Positions 1-7,285 of a DNA stretch of 15,024 bases are shown here, in pieces. A model generated the notes under the pieces. That model saw nothing but the letters and a program-made list of their open reading frames with translations, searched no databases and was not told the origin of the DNA. The position numbers were made by a program, and so were the translations under genes. How positions within the stretch are numbered: the stretch's first letter is position 1; each line of letters begins with the position of its first letter. Source of the stretch: an uncultured Kineothrix sp. (GTDB lineage: Bacteria; Bacillota; Clostridia; Lachnospirales; Lachnospiraceae); assembly GCA_910587275.1 (NCBI GenBank), contig CAJUMD010000008.1, positions 1 through 15,024 of the forward strand, in the 5' to 3' direction.

Positions 1-1
1 T

Positions 2-625
2 ATTGATTTTTCAAGGTTCAGCACACCAACTGGTGTGGGAAGTTTGAGTTATTTACATAATACGGATGTGACGTTTGACTTAAAAGCCAACAGCGTGGAG
101 GTGCATTCCAATTATTCCGAACCTTGGCGGGTTACGGTAGTGGATACGGGATTAAACACCATGACGGGAGGACGTGTAAAGAGAATCCAAAAGTATGTGG
201 GGGAGGAACCGTTCCTGCTGACTTACGGGGACGGCGTTTCGGACGTGGATCTTGCGGAACTGGTGAAGTTCCACAGGGAACATAAAAAATACTGTACGAT
301 GACGGCAGCCAGTGTGGGGCAGCGGTTCGGGATTGTGGAGGTGGACGAGGAGAGCGGAGTGGAAGGATTCCGGGAAAAGGATGAAGCGGACGGAAGCCTG
401 GTCAATGTGGGCTTTATGGTGTGCGAGCCGGAAGTTTTCGGTTATCTGGAAGGTGACCAGACGGTTTTGGAAAAAGAACCGCTGGAAAACCTGTCGAAGG
501 ACGGACAGCTTATGGCCTACCGGCACAAGGGCTTTTGGCAGTGCATGGATACGCTGCGGGAAAAAGAGAAACTGGAAGCGATGTGGGAAAGCGGACAGGC
601 ACCCTGGAAGGTATGGGACAGATAG
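2..625 (+). CDS. rfbF: Glucose-1-phosphate cytidylyltransferase, C-terminal part (5' end missing or broken)
   Basis: The family joins CTP and glucose-1-phosphate to give CDP-glucose, the entry step to CDP-6-deoxysugars. From about base 47 the translation follows the family closely: a YLHNTDVTF segment (near 50-76), EPWRVTVVDTG and TMTGGR, the metal/nucleotide site TYGDGVSD (near 221-244), and the C-terminal GFWQCMDTLREKEKLE and APWKVW. These cover roughly the last three quarters of a normal protein of about 257 residues. The N-terminal GxGTR nucleotide loop is not here. The frame stays open to base 2, but its first 14-15 codons do not resemble the residues expected before YLHN, so the gene may be interrupted rather than merely cut by the window edge. 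A GTG at 35 is in frame but is unlikely to be a functional start, because the protein would lack its CTP-binding loop. The variant VNVGF replaces the common INGGF. It ends 22 bases before the first possible start of the dehydratase gene. Confidence 0.85.
   Translation: MDFSRFSTPTGVGSLSYLHNTDVTFDLKANSVEVHSNYSEPWRVTVVDTGLNTMTGGRVKRIQKYVGEEPFLLTYGDGVSDVDLAELVKFHREHKKYCTMTAASVGQRFGIVEVDEESGVEGFREKDEADGSLVNVGFMVCEPEVFGYLEGDQTVLEKEPLENLSKDGQLMAYRHKGFWQCMDTLREKEKLEAMWESGQAPWKVWDR
22..37. repeat. Perfect 7-bp inverted repeat with 2-bp centre
   Basis: The arms CACACCA (22-28) and TGGTGTG (31-37) are separated by AC. Looser symmetry continues outwards as TTC at 17-19 and GAA at 39-41. The palindrome sits just before the point (about 41-47) where the cytidylyltransferase begins to match its family. 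It could be a recombination or protein-binding site, a small hairpin, or chance. Confidence 0.45.
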
Positions 626-743
626 CGGATATTGGGGGCATAGGAACATGCAACAGGATAAAAAAACGGAAAAATATACGGAAAAAACAAGGGAAACAAG
701 TCAATTCTGCACGAAAAAAAAGGGTTATGACATAAAACAGACC

Positions 744-1847
744 ATGGGATTTTACCGGGGGAAGAAAGTGTTTGTTACAGGGCATACCGGCTTTAAGGGG
801 ACATGGCTTTGCAGGATTTTACTGGAAGCGGGTGCGGAAGTGACGGGATATGCCCTTTTGCCGCCAACGAACCCCAGCCTGTACGGATTAAGCGGCACGG
901 AAGGGGACATCCGCGGGGTGACGGGCGACATCCGGGACGCGGAAGCGCTTGGGAAGGCATTTAGGCAGGCAAAGCCTGAGGTGGTGTTTCATTTGGCGGC
1001 GCAGCCCATCGTGAGGAATTCCTACGCCAATCCCGTGTATACTTATGAAACGAATGTGATGGGAACGGTTCATGTATGCGAGTGTGTCAGGCAAAGCGGG
1101 AGCGTGAAATCTTTTTTAAACGTGACGACAGATAAGGTATACCGTAACAGGGAGTGGGAGTGGGGATACCGGGAGACGGATACGTTGGACGGGTACGACC
1201 CGTATTCCAACAGCAAATCCTGTTCGGAGCTTGTGACGCACGGTTATATCCGGTCGTTTTTTAGGGAACAGGGGATTGCGGTATCCACGGCGAGGGCCGG
1301 GAACGTTATTGGGGGCGGCGATTTTGCGGAAGACAGGATTCTCCCCGACTGTGTCCGGGCTGTGCTGCAGGGACGGGAAATTACGGTGCGGAATCCGTAT
1401 TCCGTAAGACCCTACCAGCATGTTCTGGAGCCTCTTTTTGCCTACCTGTTCGTCGCAGAGCGGCAATATGAAGACGGCGCCTGTGCGGATTTTTATAATG
1501 TGGGGCCCGACGAGGGCGACTGCGTGACCACGGGGGAACTGGCGGCACTGTTTTGTGAAAAGTGGGGGAACGGGCAGACTTGGAGGAGCGGAGGGGAAGA
1601 AGGTCCCCATGAAGCAGGTTTCCTGCGGCTGGACTGCTCCAAAATCAAAAACCGGCTGGGCTGGGCGCCGAGGTGGCGGATTGGCGAGGCGGTGGGGAAA
1701 ACCTGTGAATTTACACGGGTTTACATGGAACGGGGAAACATTGCAGGGGAAATGGTGCGGGAAATAAAAGAATTTCTTTCTGCGGACAGCGGGGAACTTA
1801 ACGGGCAGATGAAGGAGAATGCGGAGGGCTTGGGATGCCGGAAGTAA
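744..1847 (+). CDS. rfbG: CDP-glucose 4,6-dehydratase
   Basis: This enzyme converts CDP-glucose to CDP-4-keto-6-deoxy-D-glucose with bound NAD, in the cytosol. The 367-residue protein is an extended short-chain dehydrogenase of near-normal family length. It shows the Rossmann loop TGHTGFKG (12-19), HLAAQP (83-88), the dehydratase TTDK (128-131, Thr-Asp-Lys), the catalytic YSNSK (Y154, K158), RAGNVIGGGD (184-193), and RPYQHVLEP and LDCSK near the C-terminus, all typical of RfbG/DdhB. The start is uncertain. ATG 744 gives a family-like N-terminus (GFYRGKKVFVTG) but has no clear ribosome binding site. The in-frame ATG at 648, preceded by GGGGG at 634-638 and AGGA at 642-645, would add 32 mostly lysine-rich residues unlike the family, spanning two poly-A runs. 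The substrate supplier lies just upstream and the gene overlaps the aldolase by 13 bases. Confidence 0.93.
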   Translation: MGFYRGKKVFVTGHTGFKGTWLCRILLEAGAEVTGYALLPPTNPSLYGLSGTEGDIRGVTGDIRDAEALGKAFRQAKPEVVFHLAAQPIVRNSYANPVYTYETNVMGTVHVCECVRQSGSVKSFLNVTTDKVYRNREWEWGYRETDTLDGYDPYSNSKSCSELVTHGYIRSFFREQGIAVSTARAGNVIGGGDFAEDRILPDCVRAVLQGREITVRNPYSVRPYQHVLEPLFAYLFVAERQYEDGACADFYNVGPDEGDCVTTGELAALFCEKWGNGQTWRSGGEEGPHEAGFLRLDCSKIKNRLGWAPRWRIGEAVGKTCEFTRVYMERGNIAGEMVREIKEFLSADSGELNGQMKENAEGLGCRK

Positions 1848-3460
1848 AACTATTGGACTGTACGCTTCGCGACGGCGGTTATGTGAATGACTGGAAATTC
1901 GGGCACGATAATCTGGTATGTATTTTTGAACGGATGGTGGATGCCGGCATTGATTTTATCGAAATCGGTTTTTTGGATGAGCGGAGGGCTTTTGATATGG
2001 ACCGGAGTATTATGCCGGATACGGACAGCGTAGGGAAACTGTTCGGCGGACTGGACCGGAAAGGCACAAAAGTGTTGGGCATGATTGATTTCGGTACCTG
2101 CGGCATCGAAAAGATTCGTCCAAAGAAAGCGTCTTTTCTCGACGGAATCCGGGTAATCTTTAAAAAACACTTAAGGAAAGAAGCCATGGAGTTCTGTGCG
2201 CAGTTAAAGGCGCTGGGGTATTTGGTGTTTGCGCAGATGGTGTCCGTGACAAGCTATGAAGACGGAGAAATGCTGGACTTAATCCGCCTGGCAAACGAAG
2301 TGCAGCCTTATGCGGTTTCCATGGTGGATACATACGGATTGATGTACCGGGAGAACATCCGGCATTATTTTGAGCTGCTGAATACGAATTTGGATTCTGA
2401 GATTGCCATCGGGTACCATGCTCATAATAATTTCCAAATGGGATATGCAAACTGTATTGCAATGATGTCCTTACATACGAAAAGAGACCTGCTGGTGGAC
2501 GGTACGGTTTACGGAATGGGAAAAAGCGCCGGAAATGCGCCCATTGAACTGATTGCCATGTGGATGAATGAGAATCTGGGCAAAAACTACCACCTGAGCC
2601 AGATTTTGGAAGCCATTGATTCCAACATCAGCAATTTCTATACGCCCGCCACATGGGGTTATAACATGTTTTTCTTCGTGGCGGCGCAGAACGAATGCCA
2701 TCCCTCTTACGTCTCTTATTTAATGGAAAAAAGGACGCTTTCCATCCACTCCGTAAACCGGATTTTGGCGAGGATTCCGAAAGAAAAGAAACTTCTTTAT
2801 GACGCGGCATATATTGAAGGGCTTTACAAAGATTACCAGGACAGGGAGATGGACGATGGGGAAGCCCTTTCTGCGTTGGAGACAGCGTTTGCCGGAAGGA
2901 ACCTGCTGCTGCTTGCCCCGGGTGCAAATCTCCACAGGCAGCAGGAACGGGTCCATGACTATATCAGGAAGGAAAACCCGCTGGTGGTTTCGGTGAACTT
3001 CATTGAGGAACGGTTTCCCATCGATTACCTGTTTCTGACTAATTCCAAAAGATATGTGCAGCTTGCAACGGTACTCTCCAGGCAGGATGGGGAATACCGG
3101 GTGATTGCCACCTCTAACGTGGCAAAAACGAACGGGACGTTTGACTATGTTTTGAAATACAGTTCGTTTATCGACCGGGAAGCGGAAGTCATTGACAATC
3201 CGTTTTTAATGTTTTTAAAAGTACTTGGGAAAACCGGCGTCCGCAAAGTGGCTTTGGCAGGGTTTGACGGATACCGGGGGACGGGGGAGGCAGATTATAT
3301 CCGGCCGAATTTGGAATACCATTTCGGCAGAAAAGAAGCGGAGCGGGTGAACCGGTATGTAACGGGCGAACTGCGTAAGGGGAAAGACAGGATGGAAACG
3401 GTATTCATAACGGATTCGATTTATGAGCGGGAAGACGGGAGGACGGAAAATGAAAGTTAA
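1835..3460 (+). CDS. HMGL/DRE-TIM-family aldolase with extra C-terminal domain
   Basis: The first ~280 residues resemble 4-hydroxy-2-oxovalerate aldolase and other HMGL-like enzymes, metal-dependent TIM barrels that make or break C-C bonds beside a 2-oxo acid, usually pyruvate. Visible are DCTLRDGG (8-15; metal Asp and catalytic Arg), IEIGFLDER (42-50), the metal-binding HAHNNFQMG (195-203), and DGTVYGMGKSAGNAP (222-236), the usual GxGxxxGN loop. A helical linker (about 285-350) leads to a second domain (about 355-530) that begins LLLLAPGANL, a beta-strand/glycine turn like a nucleotide-binding Rossmann fold, and contains SVNFIEERFPIDYLFLTNSK (386-405). I do not assign that domain a function. 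The start has a strong GGAGGG at 1823-1828, 6 bases away. The gene overlaps the dehydratase by 13 bases and the ThDP enzyme gene by 11, implying translational coupling and a shared pathway. At 541 residues it is much longer than catabolic aldolases (about 340). The substrate is unknown. Confidence 0.85.
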   Translation: MPEVKLLDCTLRDGGYVNDWKFGHDNLVCIFERMVDAGIDFIEIGFLDERRAFDMDRSIMPDTDSVGKLFGGLDRKGTKVLGMIDFGTCGIEKIRPKKASFLDGIRVIFKKHLRKEAMEFCAQLKALGYLVFAQMVSVTSYEDGEMLDLIRLANEVQPYAVSMVDTYGLMYRENIRHYFELLNTNLDSEIAIGYHAHNNFQMGYANCIAMMSLHTKRDLLVDGTVYGMGKSAGNAPIELIAMWMNENLGKNYHLSQILEAIDSNISNFYTPATWGYNMFFFVAAQNECHPSYVSYLMEKRTLSIHSVNRILARIPKEKKLLYDAAYIEGLYKDYQDREMDDGEALSALETAFAGRNLLLLAPGANLHRQQERVHDYIRKENPLVVSVNFIEERFPIDYLFLTNSKRYVQLATVLSRQDGEYRVIATSNVAKTNGTFDYVLKYSSFIDREAEVIDNPFLMFLKVLGKTGVRKVALAGFDGYRGTGEADYIRPNLEYHFGRKEAERVNRYVTGELRKGKDRMETVFITDSIYEREDGRTENES

Positions 3461-5267
3461 AGTAGCGGATTGGATTGCTTCCTTTTTGGTGGAGGAAGGG
3501 ATTACCCATAATTTTACGGTGCCGGGAGGCGGAGCCATGCACTTGAACATGTCGTTCGGGCATCAGGAGGGGATGCATAATATTTTCATGCAGCACGAAC
3601 AGGCGGCGGCAATGGCGGCGGAAGGATACTTCCGTGCCGTAAATGAACTGCCGTTGGTCTGCTGCACCACGGGACCGGGAGGGACGAATACACTGACCGG
3701 GGTATTGGGCGCATGGCTGGACAGCATTCCCATGCTTATCGTAAGCGGGCAGGTGAGGTATGCCACAACAGCCCGTGCCGCGGGGATTCCCGTGCGCGCC
3801 ATGGGAGACCAGGAATATGACATTACGCCCATGGCAGCGCATATGACGAAATATGCACGGATGGTGCATGACCCGGAAACGGTGAAATACCATTTCCAAA
3901 AAGCGCTGTACCTGGCAAAAAAAGGAAGGCCGGGACCGGTATGGCTGGATATTCCGCTGGATGTGCAGGGAGGGTATTTTGAGCCGGACGGGCTTAGGGA
4001 ATTTTCGCCGGAGGAACTGGAGGGGGACGATGTCATTCCTCCCGTGGAGGAAGTGCAGATACGGGAGGTACTGGAACGGGTGAAAAGCGCGGAGCGTCCC
4101 GTGTTTTTTGTGGGGAATGCCATCCATACTGCGGACTGCGTGGACCTGATGCGGGAAGTCGCCGGAAAATTGGGCATTCCCGTGGTGACGGCATGGGATG
4201 CTACCGACCTGCTTGCCCATGATCATCCCCTGTTTGCTGGAATCCCCGGACTGCAGGGGGACAGGCCCGGAAACTGGGCGGTGCAGAATGCGGATTTGGT
4301 GCTGACGGTGGGTTGCAGGCTGGGCTGCAGGCAGGTGGGGTATAACGTACACAGTTGGGCGAGGGCGGCTTTTGTCATCATGGTGGATATTGACCGGTAT
4401 GAACTGGCGAAACCCAGCATCCATGTGGAAATGCCAATCCATGCGGATGCCAGGGAGTTTTTGGAAAAGCTGGACGGGGCGCTGCAGGAACCTCTTTCGC
4501 CGCATACGGACTGGATACGGGTCTGCGGGGACTGGAGGAAAAGGTATCCGGTGGTGACGGACAGACATTACGGGAAGGACGGACCGGCAAACGCGTATTG
4601 TTTCTTAAACGAAATCGGCAGAAGGGTACCGGAAAAGGCATATATTGTGCTGGGCAACGGAACGGTGGAAGCCTGTCTCCATGCCATACCCATCAGGGGA
4701 AATACCAGACTGATGTGCAACAGCGGTGCGGCGAGCATGGGGTATGATCTGCCTGCCGCCATCGGGTGCTGTTTTGCCACGGGGAAAAAGGAAGTGGTCT
4801 GTCTGACCGGGGACGGGAGCATCCAAATGAACCTGCAGGAGCTGCAGACCATCGTCCACCACAAACTGCCGGTTAAGATTTTTGTGGTGAATAACGACGG
4901 GTACCATTCCATGCGGCAGACGGAAAAGAATCTGTTTCCCGAATATACGAAAGTGGGAATCGGACCGGAGAGCGGCGATTTGAGCTTTCCTTCCATGGAG
5001 AAAATCGCCGGGGCATACGGGATTCCGTATTCCCGTGCAAAAAACAACGGGGAGATACCGGATGCCATCGATGCGGTTCTTGCCCGTGACGGATATGCCC
5101 TGTGCGAAATCTTCGTGGACACGCAGCAGAATTTTGAGCCGAAAAGTGCAACCAAGAGACTGGAAGACGGGACGTTAACCAGTCCGCCTTTGGAAGACCT
5201 GGCTCCTTTCCTGCCCAGGGAGGAGTTGGAAACAATCATGCGGATACCGATGTGGGAAGAAAAATGA
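3450..5267 (+). CDS. Acetolactate-synthase-like thiamine-diphosphate enzyme, possible YerE-type sugar acyltransferase
   Basis: This 605-residue protein has the three-part layout of the acetohydroxyacid synthase/pyruvate oxidase family. The N-terminal pyrimidine-binding domain carries QHEQAAAMAAEGY (48-60, catalytic Glu50) and TTGPGGTN (73-80). A central domain spans roughly 195-345. The C-terminal diphosphate-binding domain carries GDG (454-456) through NND (481-483), the ThDP-magnesium motif. Such enzymes decarboxylate a 2-oxo acid and transfer the acyl unit to an acceptor. In yersiniose synthesis the relative YerE transfers it to C4 of a CDP-4-keto sugar. The position here, after the CDP-glucose dehydratase and before a reductase, supports that role over amino-acid biosynthesis; no small regulatory subunit or other ilv gene is nearby. 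ATG 3450 is chosen for its GGGAGG at 3437-3442, 7 bases upstream, and good family N-terminus. An upstream in-frame ATG at 3423 lies inside the aldolase gene. The donor acid is not determined. Confidence 0.87.
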   Translation: MKVKVADWIASFLVEEGITHNFTVPGGGAMHLNMSFGHQEGMHNIFMQHEQAAAMAAEGYFRAVNELPLVCCTTGPGGTNTLTGVLGAWLDSIPMLIVSGQVRYATTARAAGIPVRAMGDQEYDITPMAAHMTKYARMVHDPETVKYHFQKALYLAKKGRPGPVWLDIPLDVQGGYFEPDGLREFSPEELEGDDVIPPVEEVQIREVLERVKSAERPVFFVGNAIHTADCVDLMREVAGKLGIPVVTAWDATDLLAHDHPLFAGIPGLQGDRPGNWAVQNADLVLTVGCRLGCRQVGYNVHSWARAAFVIMVDIDRYELAKPSIHVEMPIHADAREFLEKLDGALQEPLSPHTDWIRVCGDWRKRYPVVTDRHYGKDGPANAYCFLNEIGRRVPEKAYIVLGNGTVEACLHAIPIRGNTRLMCNSGAASMGYDLPAAIGCCFATGKKEVVCLTGDGSIQMNLQELQTIVHHKLPVKIFVVNNDGYHSMRQTEKNLFPEYTKVGIGPESGDLSFPSMEKIAGAYGIPYSRAKNNGEIPDAIDAVLARDGYALCEIFVDTQQNFEPKSATKRLEDGTLTSPPLEDLAPFLPREELETIMRIPMWEEK

Positions 5268-5280
5268 CGGAGGAAGCGGA

Positions 5281-6216
5281 ATGGCAGAAAAGGTGGAAAA
5301 GGTATTGATAACGGGACCTACCGGCGCCGTCGGCATCTCACTGATCCATGAACTTGCAGGGCACGGGATACGGGTAACGGCGGTATGCCGGCCAGGTTCC
5401 AAACGGCTTGGAGCCGTTCCAAAGCATCCGCTGGTGGATGTGGTAGAGTGCGGACTGGACGGACTGGGCATGTTGGGGGAACGGCTGTCCCATGATTATG
5501 ACGTTTTTTACCATTTCGGGTGGGACGGGACTTACGGGGAGTCGAGGCAGGATTTGTACCGGCAGACGCAAAACATAATCTATACATTGGATGCCGTTCG
5601 CTTGGCGGCGGATTTGGGCTGCGGAGTGTTTATCGGGGCGGGCAGCCAAAGCGAATTCGGGCATGTGGACGGCGTGCTGCACCCGTATATGCCCTGTAAT
5701 CCGGACAACGGGTACGGGATTGCGAAGCTGGATGCCGGAAGGGTCAGCCGGATTGCGTGCGGCAGGCTGGGGATACGGCATGTGTGGTGCCGGATTGTCA
5801 GTCTGTACGGTCCTTATGACGGACCGCACACCATGGTTATGGACGGCATACGCAAGATGTTAAGGGGAGAGCGGGCGCAGTATACGAAGGGGGACCAGGT
5901 GTGGGACTACATTTACGGCAAGGATGCGGCGCGCGCTTTCCGTTTGGCTGCAGAAAAAGGAAAAGACGGCGCCATTTACTGTTTCGGGACCGGAGAGACG
6001 CGCAGGCTGAAGGAATTTATTTATGCCATCCGGGATGCGGTGGACCCCGGTTTGGAAATCGGCATCGGGGAAGTGGATTATTACCCCAACCAGGTCATGC
6101 ATTTGGAGGCGGATATTTCCAATCTGACGGAAGATACGGGATTCTGTCCGGTCTATTCGTTTGAGGAAGGAATCCGGGAAACGGTGGAATGGGTGAAGCA
6201 AAACCCGTGGTTTTAA
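5281..6216 (+). CDS. Extended SDR NAD(P)-dependent sugar reductase/epimerase
   Basis: This 311-residue protein has the extended short-chain dehydrogenase fold. It shows the nucleotide loop TGPTGAVG (11-18), a Ser at 122 in GAGSQSEFG (119-127), the catalytic pair YGIAK (Y145, K149) and, further on, RIVSLYGPYDGP (171-182) and DYIYGKDAARA (209-219). This level of detail fixes the superfamily but not the reaction. From context (CDP-4-keto-6-deoxyglucose producer, aldolase and ThDP enzyme directly before it) it probably reduces a keto group on the branched intermediate, as YerF does in yersiniose synthesis, or acts as a 4-ketoreductase. ATG 5281 follows GGAGGA (5269-5274) by 6 bases and lies 13 bases after the ThDP enzyme stop, so the two are co-transcribed. 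An epimerase role is possible. Confidence 0.88.
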   Translation: MAEKVEKVLITGPTGAVGISLIHELAGHGIRVTAVCRPGSKRLGAVPKHPLVDVVECGLDGLGMLGERLSHDYDVFYHFGWDGTYGESRQDLYRQTQNIIYTLDAVRLAADLGCGVFIGAGSQSEFGHVDGVLHPYMPCNPDNGYGIAKLDAGRVSRIACGRLGIRHVWCRIVSLYGPYDGPHTMVMDGIRKMLRGERAQYTKGDQVWDYIYGKDAARAFRLAAEKGKDGAIYCFGTGETRRLKEFIYAIRDAVDPGLEIGIGEVDYYPNQVMHLEADISNLTEDTGFCPVYSFEEGIRETVEWVKQNPWF

Positions 6217-6263
6217 CAGGAAGCGGACCGGGCGGCAGTACAGGAACTTATGGAGGAATACAG

Positions 6264-7247
6264 ATGAAGCATATATCGGTTATGACGCCGTGTTATAACG
6301 AAGAAGGAAACATAAGGGCTATTTACCGGGCAGTGAGGGAGCAGTTTAGGAAGCTGCCGCAGTATACGTATGAGCATCTTTTTATCGATAACTGTTCCAC
6401 GGACCGGTCAAAAGAAATCCTGCGGGAACTGGCGGGGGAAGACGGTCATGTGAAAGTGATTTTTAACGTGACGAATTTCGGTCCCAACCGTTCTGGGACA
6501 TATGGGATGCTGCAGGGAAGCGGGGATGCCTTAATCTGCATTGTCTGCGATTTGCAGGATCCGCCGGAACTGATTCCGGAATTTTTGCGTAAATGGGAAG
6601 AAGGATACAAAGTAGTGCTGGGACAGAAGACGAAAAGCAGGGAAAATCCCGTTATGTTCCGGGTCAGGAAATTATATTACGGTTTGATGGCGGGGCTTTC
6701 GGAAACGGAGCATCTTGCCAACGTGACGGGATATGGGCTGTTTGACCGGGAAGTATTGGATATGATCCGTTGGATGGACGACCCGGACCCGTATATCTGG
6801 GGATTGGTAACGCAGCTCGGTTATAAATGGTGTCTTGTGCCGTATACGCAAAGGGAGCGCCAAAGCGGTAAGTCCAGTTATAATTTTTACCGGTATTTTG
6901 ATTTCGCCATTACCGGACTGACACATGTGTCGAGGAAACCGCTGCGGATTGCTACCCTGATGGGGTTCGCCATGTCGGCGGTGAGCTTTTTCGTTGCCCT
7001 CGTATACCTGCTCATGAAACTGGCAAGGTGGGATGCATTCAACATGGGAACCGCCCCTCTGCTCATCGGAATGTTTCTGATTGCTTCCGTGCAGCTTGCG
7101 TTTATCGGAGTCATAGGGGAGTATATCGGCGCAATTCTTACGAAGGTGACAAAACGCCCCATGGTCATCGAGGAGGAACGGCTGAATTTCGGGGAACCGG
7201 CGGACGGGGAAGAAGCGGAAACGGCAAGGTCTAAGGCTGCCGGTTAG
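6264..7247 (+). CDS. GtrB/DPM1-like family 2 glycosyltransferase (polyprenyl-phosphate sugar synthase)
   Basis: The 327-residue protein begins with the GT-A nucleotide-sugar fold: ISVMTPCYNEEGNI (4-17), FIDNCSTDRS (40-49), the metal site CDLQDPPELI (95-104) and RERQSGKSSYNFYRYFDF (197-214). It ends with two membrane helices (about 228-252 and 262-292) and an acidic tail. This is the layout of DPM1/GtrB enzymes, which move a sugar from a nucleotide to undecaprenyl phosphate on the cytosolic membrane face; the lipid-linked sugar is then used outside by GT-C transferases. Three GT-C-like proteins are encoded downstream, which fits. ATG 6264 is preceded by GGAGGA (6252-6257) with a 6-base gap. 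An in-frame ATG at 6189 lies inside the reductase gene and gives no family-like N-terminus. The sugar is unknown; the CDP-branched sugar made upstream, or UDP-glucose, are candidates. Confidence 0.9.
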   Translation: MKHISVMTPCYNEEGNIRAIYRAVREQFRKLPQYTYEHLFIDNCSTDRSKEILRELAGEDGHVKVIFNVTNFGPNRSGTYGMLQGSGDALICIVCDLQDPPELIPEFLRKWEEGYKVVLGQKTKSRENPVMFRVRKLYYGLMAGLSETEHLANVTGYGLFDREVLDMIRWMDDPDPYIWGLVTQLGYKWCLVPYTQRERQSGKSSYNFYRYFDFAITGLTHVSRKPLRIATLMGFAMSAVSFFVALVYLLMKLARWDAFNMGTAPLLIGMFLIASVQLAFIGVIGEYIGAILTKVTKRPMVIEEERLNFGEPADGEEAETARSKAAG

Positions 7248-7256
7248 AGGGCGGAA

Positions 7257-7285
7257 GAAACAGGAAAAGGAAAGGAAAAGGAAGG
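7257..7285 (+). repeat. Polypurine AGGAAA-like tract carrying several Shine-Dalgarno-like cores
   Basis: Between the GT2 stop and the next gene the strand is all purine from about 7263, as near-repeats of GGAAAA/GGAAA. It offers several overlapping AGGAA cores 3 to 15 bases before ATG 7286, and an in-frame GTG start at 7301 follows GGGAG at 7288-7292. The start of the next gene is therefore not fixed by a single clear site. Confidence 0.5.

Noticed and set aside
152..649. Long open frame on the minus strand opposite the cytidylyltransferase, and similar ones opposite other genes (for example 3405-4568)
   Set aside because: These mirror well-supported + strand genes, lack family motifs and sensible ribosome sites, and arise from the G+C-rich codon use of the real genes.
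1835..3460. Calling the aldolase a catabolic 4-hydroxy-2-oxovalerate aldolase (MhpE)
   Set aside because: It has a large extra domain, no acylating acetaldehyde dehydrogenase partner and a nucleotide-sugar context; only the barrel family is supported.
3450..5267. Calling the ThDP enzyme the large subunit of acetolactate synthase (IlvB) for branched amino acids
   Set aside because: No small subunit or other ilv/leu gene is adjacent, and it is overlapped by sugar-pathway genes on one side and closely followed by a sugar SDR on the other.
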